A model generated the notes under the pieces. That model searched no databases. It saw only the letters and a list, made by a program, of their open reading frames with translations, and was not told the DNA's origin. A stretch of 44,806 nt of DNA, from assembly GCA_022360875.1 (NCBI GenBank), contig JAKSBZ010000172.1, forward strand, positions 1 through 44,806, in the 5' to 3' direction. Within the stretch, counting starts at the first letter, position 1; the number at the start of each line of letters is the position of its first letter. Positions 44,392-44,806 of the stretch are shown here, in pieces. The position numbers were made by a program, and so were the translations under genes. Source of the DNA: Cytophagales bacterium. GTDB lineage: Bacteria > Bacteroidota > Bacteroidia > Cytophagales > Cyclobacteriaceae.

Positions 44392-44806
44392 ATGAAAGAA
44401 AACTACTCATTAAAGCATTTGAACACTTTTGGGTTGGATGCAAAAGCGAAACGCTTTTTGGAAATTGATTCGGTGGAGAAGCTGAAGAAATTATTAAAGG
44501 AAAAAGAAATTCAGGAGCAGGAAAAACTTGTGCTGGGAGGAGGAAGCAACTTGCTGTTTACTCAGGATTATGACGGTCTTGTGATAAAAAATAACATAGG
44601 AGGTATTCGGGAAACTGTGCAAACCTCTTGTGAAGTTTATGTTACTGCCGGCGCTGGTGTCGTTTGGCATGACTTGGTGCTTTGGGCTGTGGAACGTGGA
44701 TACGGAGGTATTGAGAATCTTTCTTTGATTCCAGGAACTGTAGGCGCAGCTCCCATTCAGAACATTGGAGCTTACGGAGTGGAGCTGAAGGATGTTTTTG
44801 TAGGGC
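44392..44806 (+). CDS. murB: UDP-N-acetylenolpyruvoylglucosamine reductase MurB (partial, cut by window end)
   Basis: MurB is an FAD enzyme that reduces UDP-GlcNAc-enolpyruvate to UDP-MurNAc, the committed precursor step. The first 138 codons are present. NYSLKHLNTFGLDAKA is the usual start. LVLGGGSNLLFTQDYDGLVIKN forms the FAD-binding region, and LSLIPGTVGAAPIQNIGAYGVELKD is the next signature. It lies 100 bp after rodA, so a precursor enzyme is linked to the elongasome operon. Confidence 0.96.
   Translation, partial: MKENYSLKHLNTFGLDAKAKRFLEIDSVEKLKKLLKEKEIQEQEKLVLGGGSNLLFTQDYDGLVIKNNIGGIRETVQTSCEVYVTAGAGVVWHDLVLWAVERGYGGIENLSLIPGTVGAAPIQNIGAYGVELKDVFVG

Overview
The window comes from a Bacteroidota chromosome, most likely a Cytophagales-type bacterium. 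The clues are: a division and cell-wall (dcw) cluster in Bacteroidota order with no murF or ddl inside it; a type IX secretion plug-domain protein (DUF5103); a PUR-alpha-like DUF3276 protein; a DUF4293 protein; a UbiA prenyltransferase of the archaeal-ether-lipid-like type; and TAnnTTTG-like promoter elements. Murein is probably of the meso-diaminopimelate type, because MurE carries the DNPR motif.

Layout. (1) 1-15632, plus strand: mraZ (3' part, with an apparent one-base frameshift), rsmH, ftsL-like, ftsI with a PASTA domain, murE, mraY, murD, ftsW, murG, murC, ftsQ, ftsA, ftsZ. Most genes abut or overlap by a few bases. The gaps before ftsA and ftsZ are larger. (2) 15862-23945: mixed genes. 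These are a Cys/Thr-type trans-3-hydroxyproline dehydratase, a PS-10/S37-like secreted peptidase lipoprotein, a LuxC-type acyl-CoA reductase divergent from a 2[4Fe-4S] ferredoxin, a DUF58 protein, the DUF3276 protein, an AI-2E-family membrane protein and the GTPase YchF. (3) 23946-25874: an AT-rich stretch of about 1.1 kb without a convincing gene. It holds two identical 26-bp repeats separated by 38 bp, followed by a stand-alone cas6 gene with no other cas gene in view. This is the most unusual part of the window. (4) 25901-33035: DUF5103 T9SS plug-like protein, ABC-F ATPase, a CrtC/AttH-like lipocalin-fold protein, an ABC exporter and truA. (5) 33211-36801: a small lipoprotein, DUF4293, an unknown anchored protein, the UbiA prenyltransferase and purN. 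(6) 36830-44806: purH, then the rod-shape/elongasome operon mreB-mreC-mreD-mrdA-rodA, and murB cut by the window end.

How it works together. The left cluster makes lipid II (MurE, MraY, MurD, MurG, MurC) and the divisome that polymerises it at the septum (FtsZ, FtsA, FtsQ, FtsL, FtsW, FtsI). The right cluster is the elongation counterpart (MreBCD, PBP2, RodA), plus MurB for UDP-MurNAc supply. The middle is housekeeping and envelope functions. The lone cas6 with its two-repeat unit stands apart from all of these. It is the best candidate here for something not yet described: either a relic or minimal CRISPR locus, or a Cas6-processed non-coding RNA.
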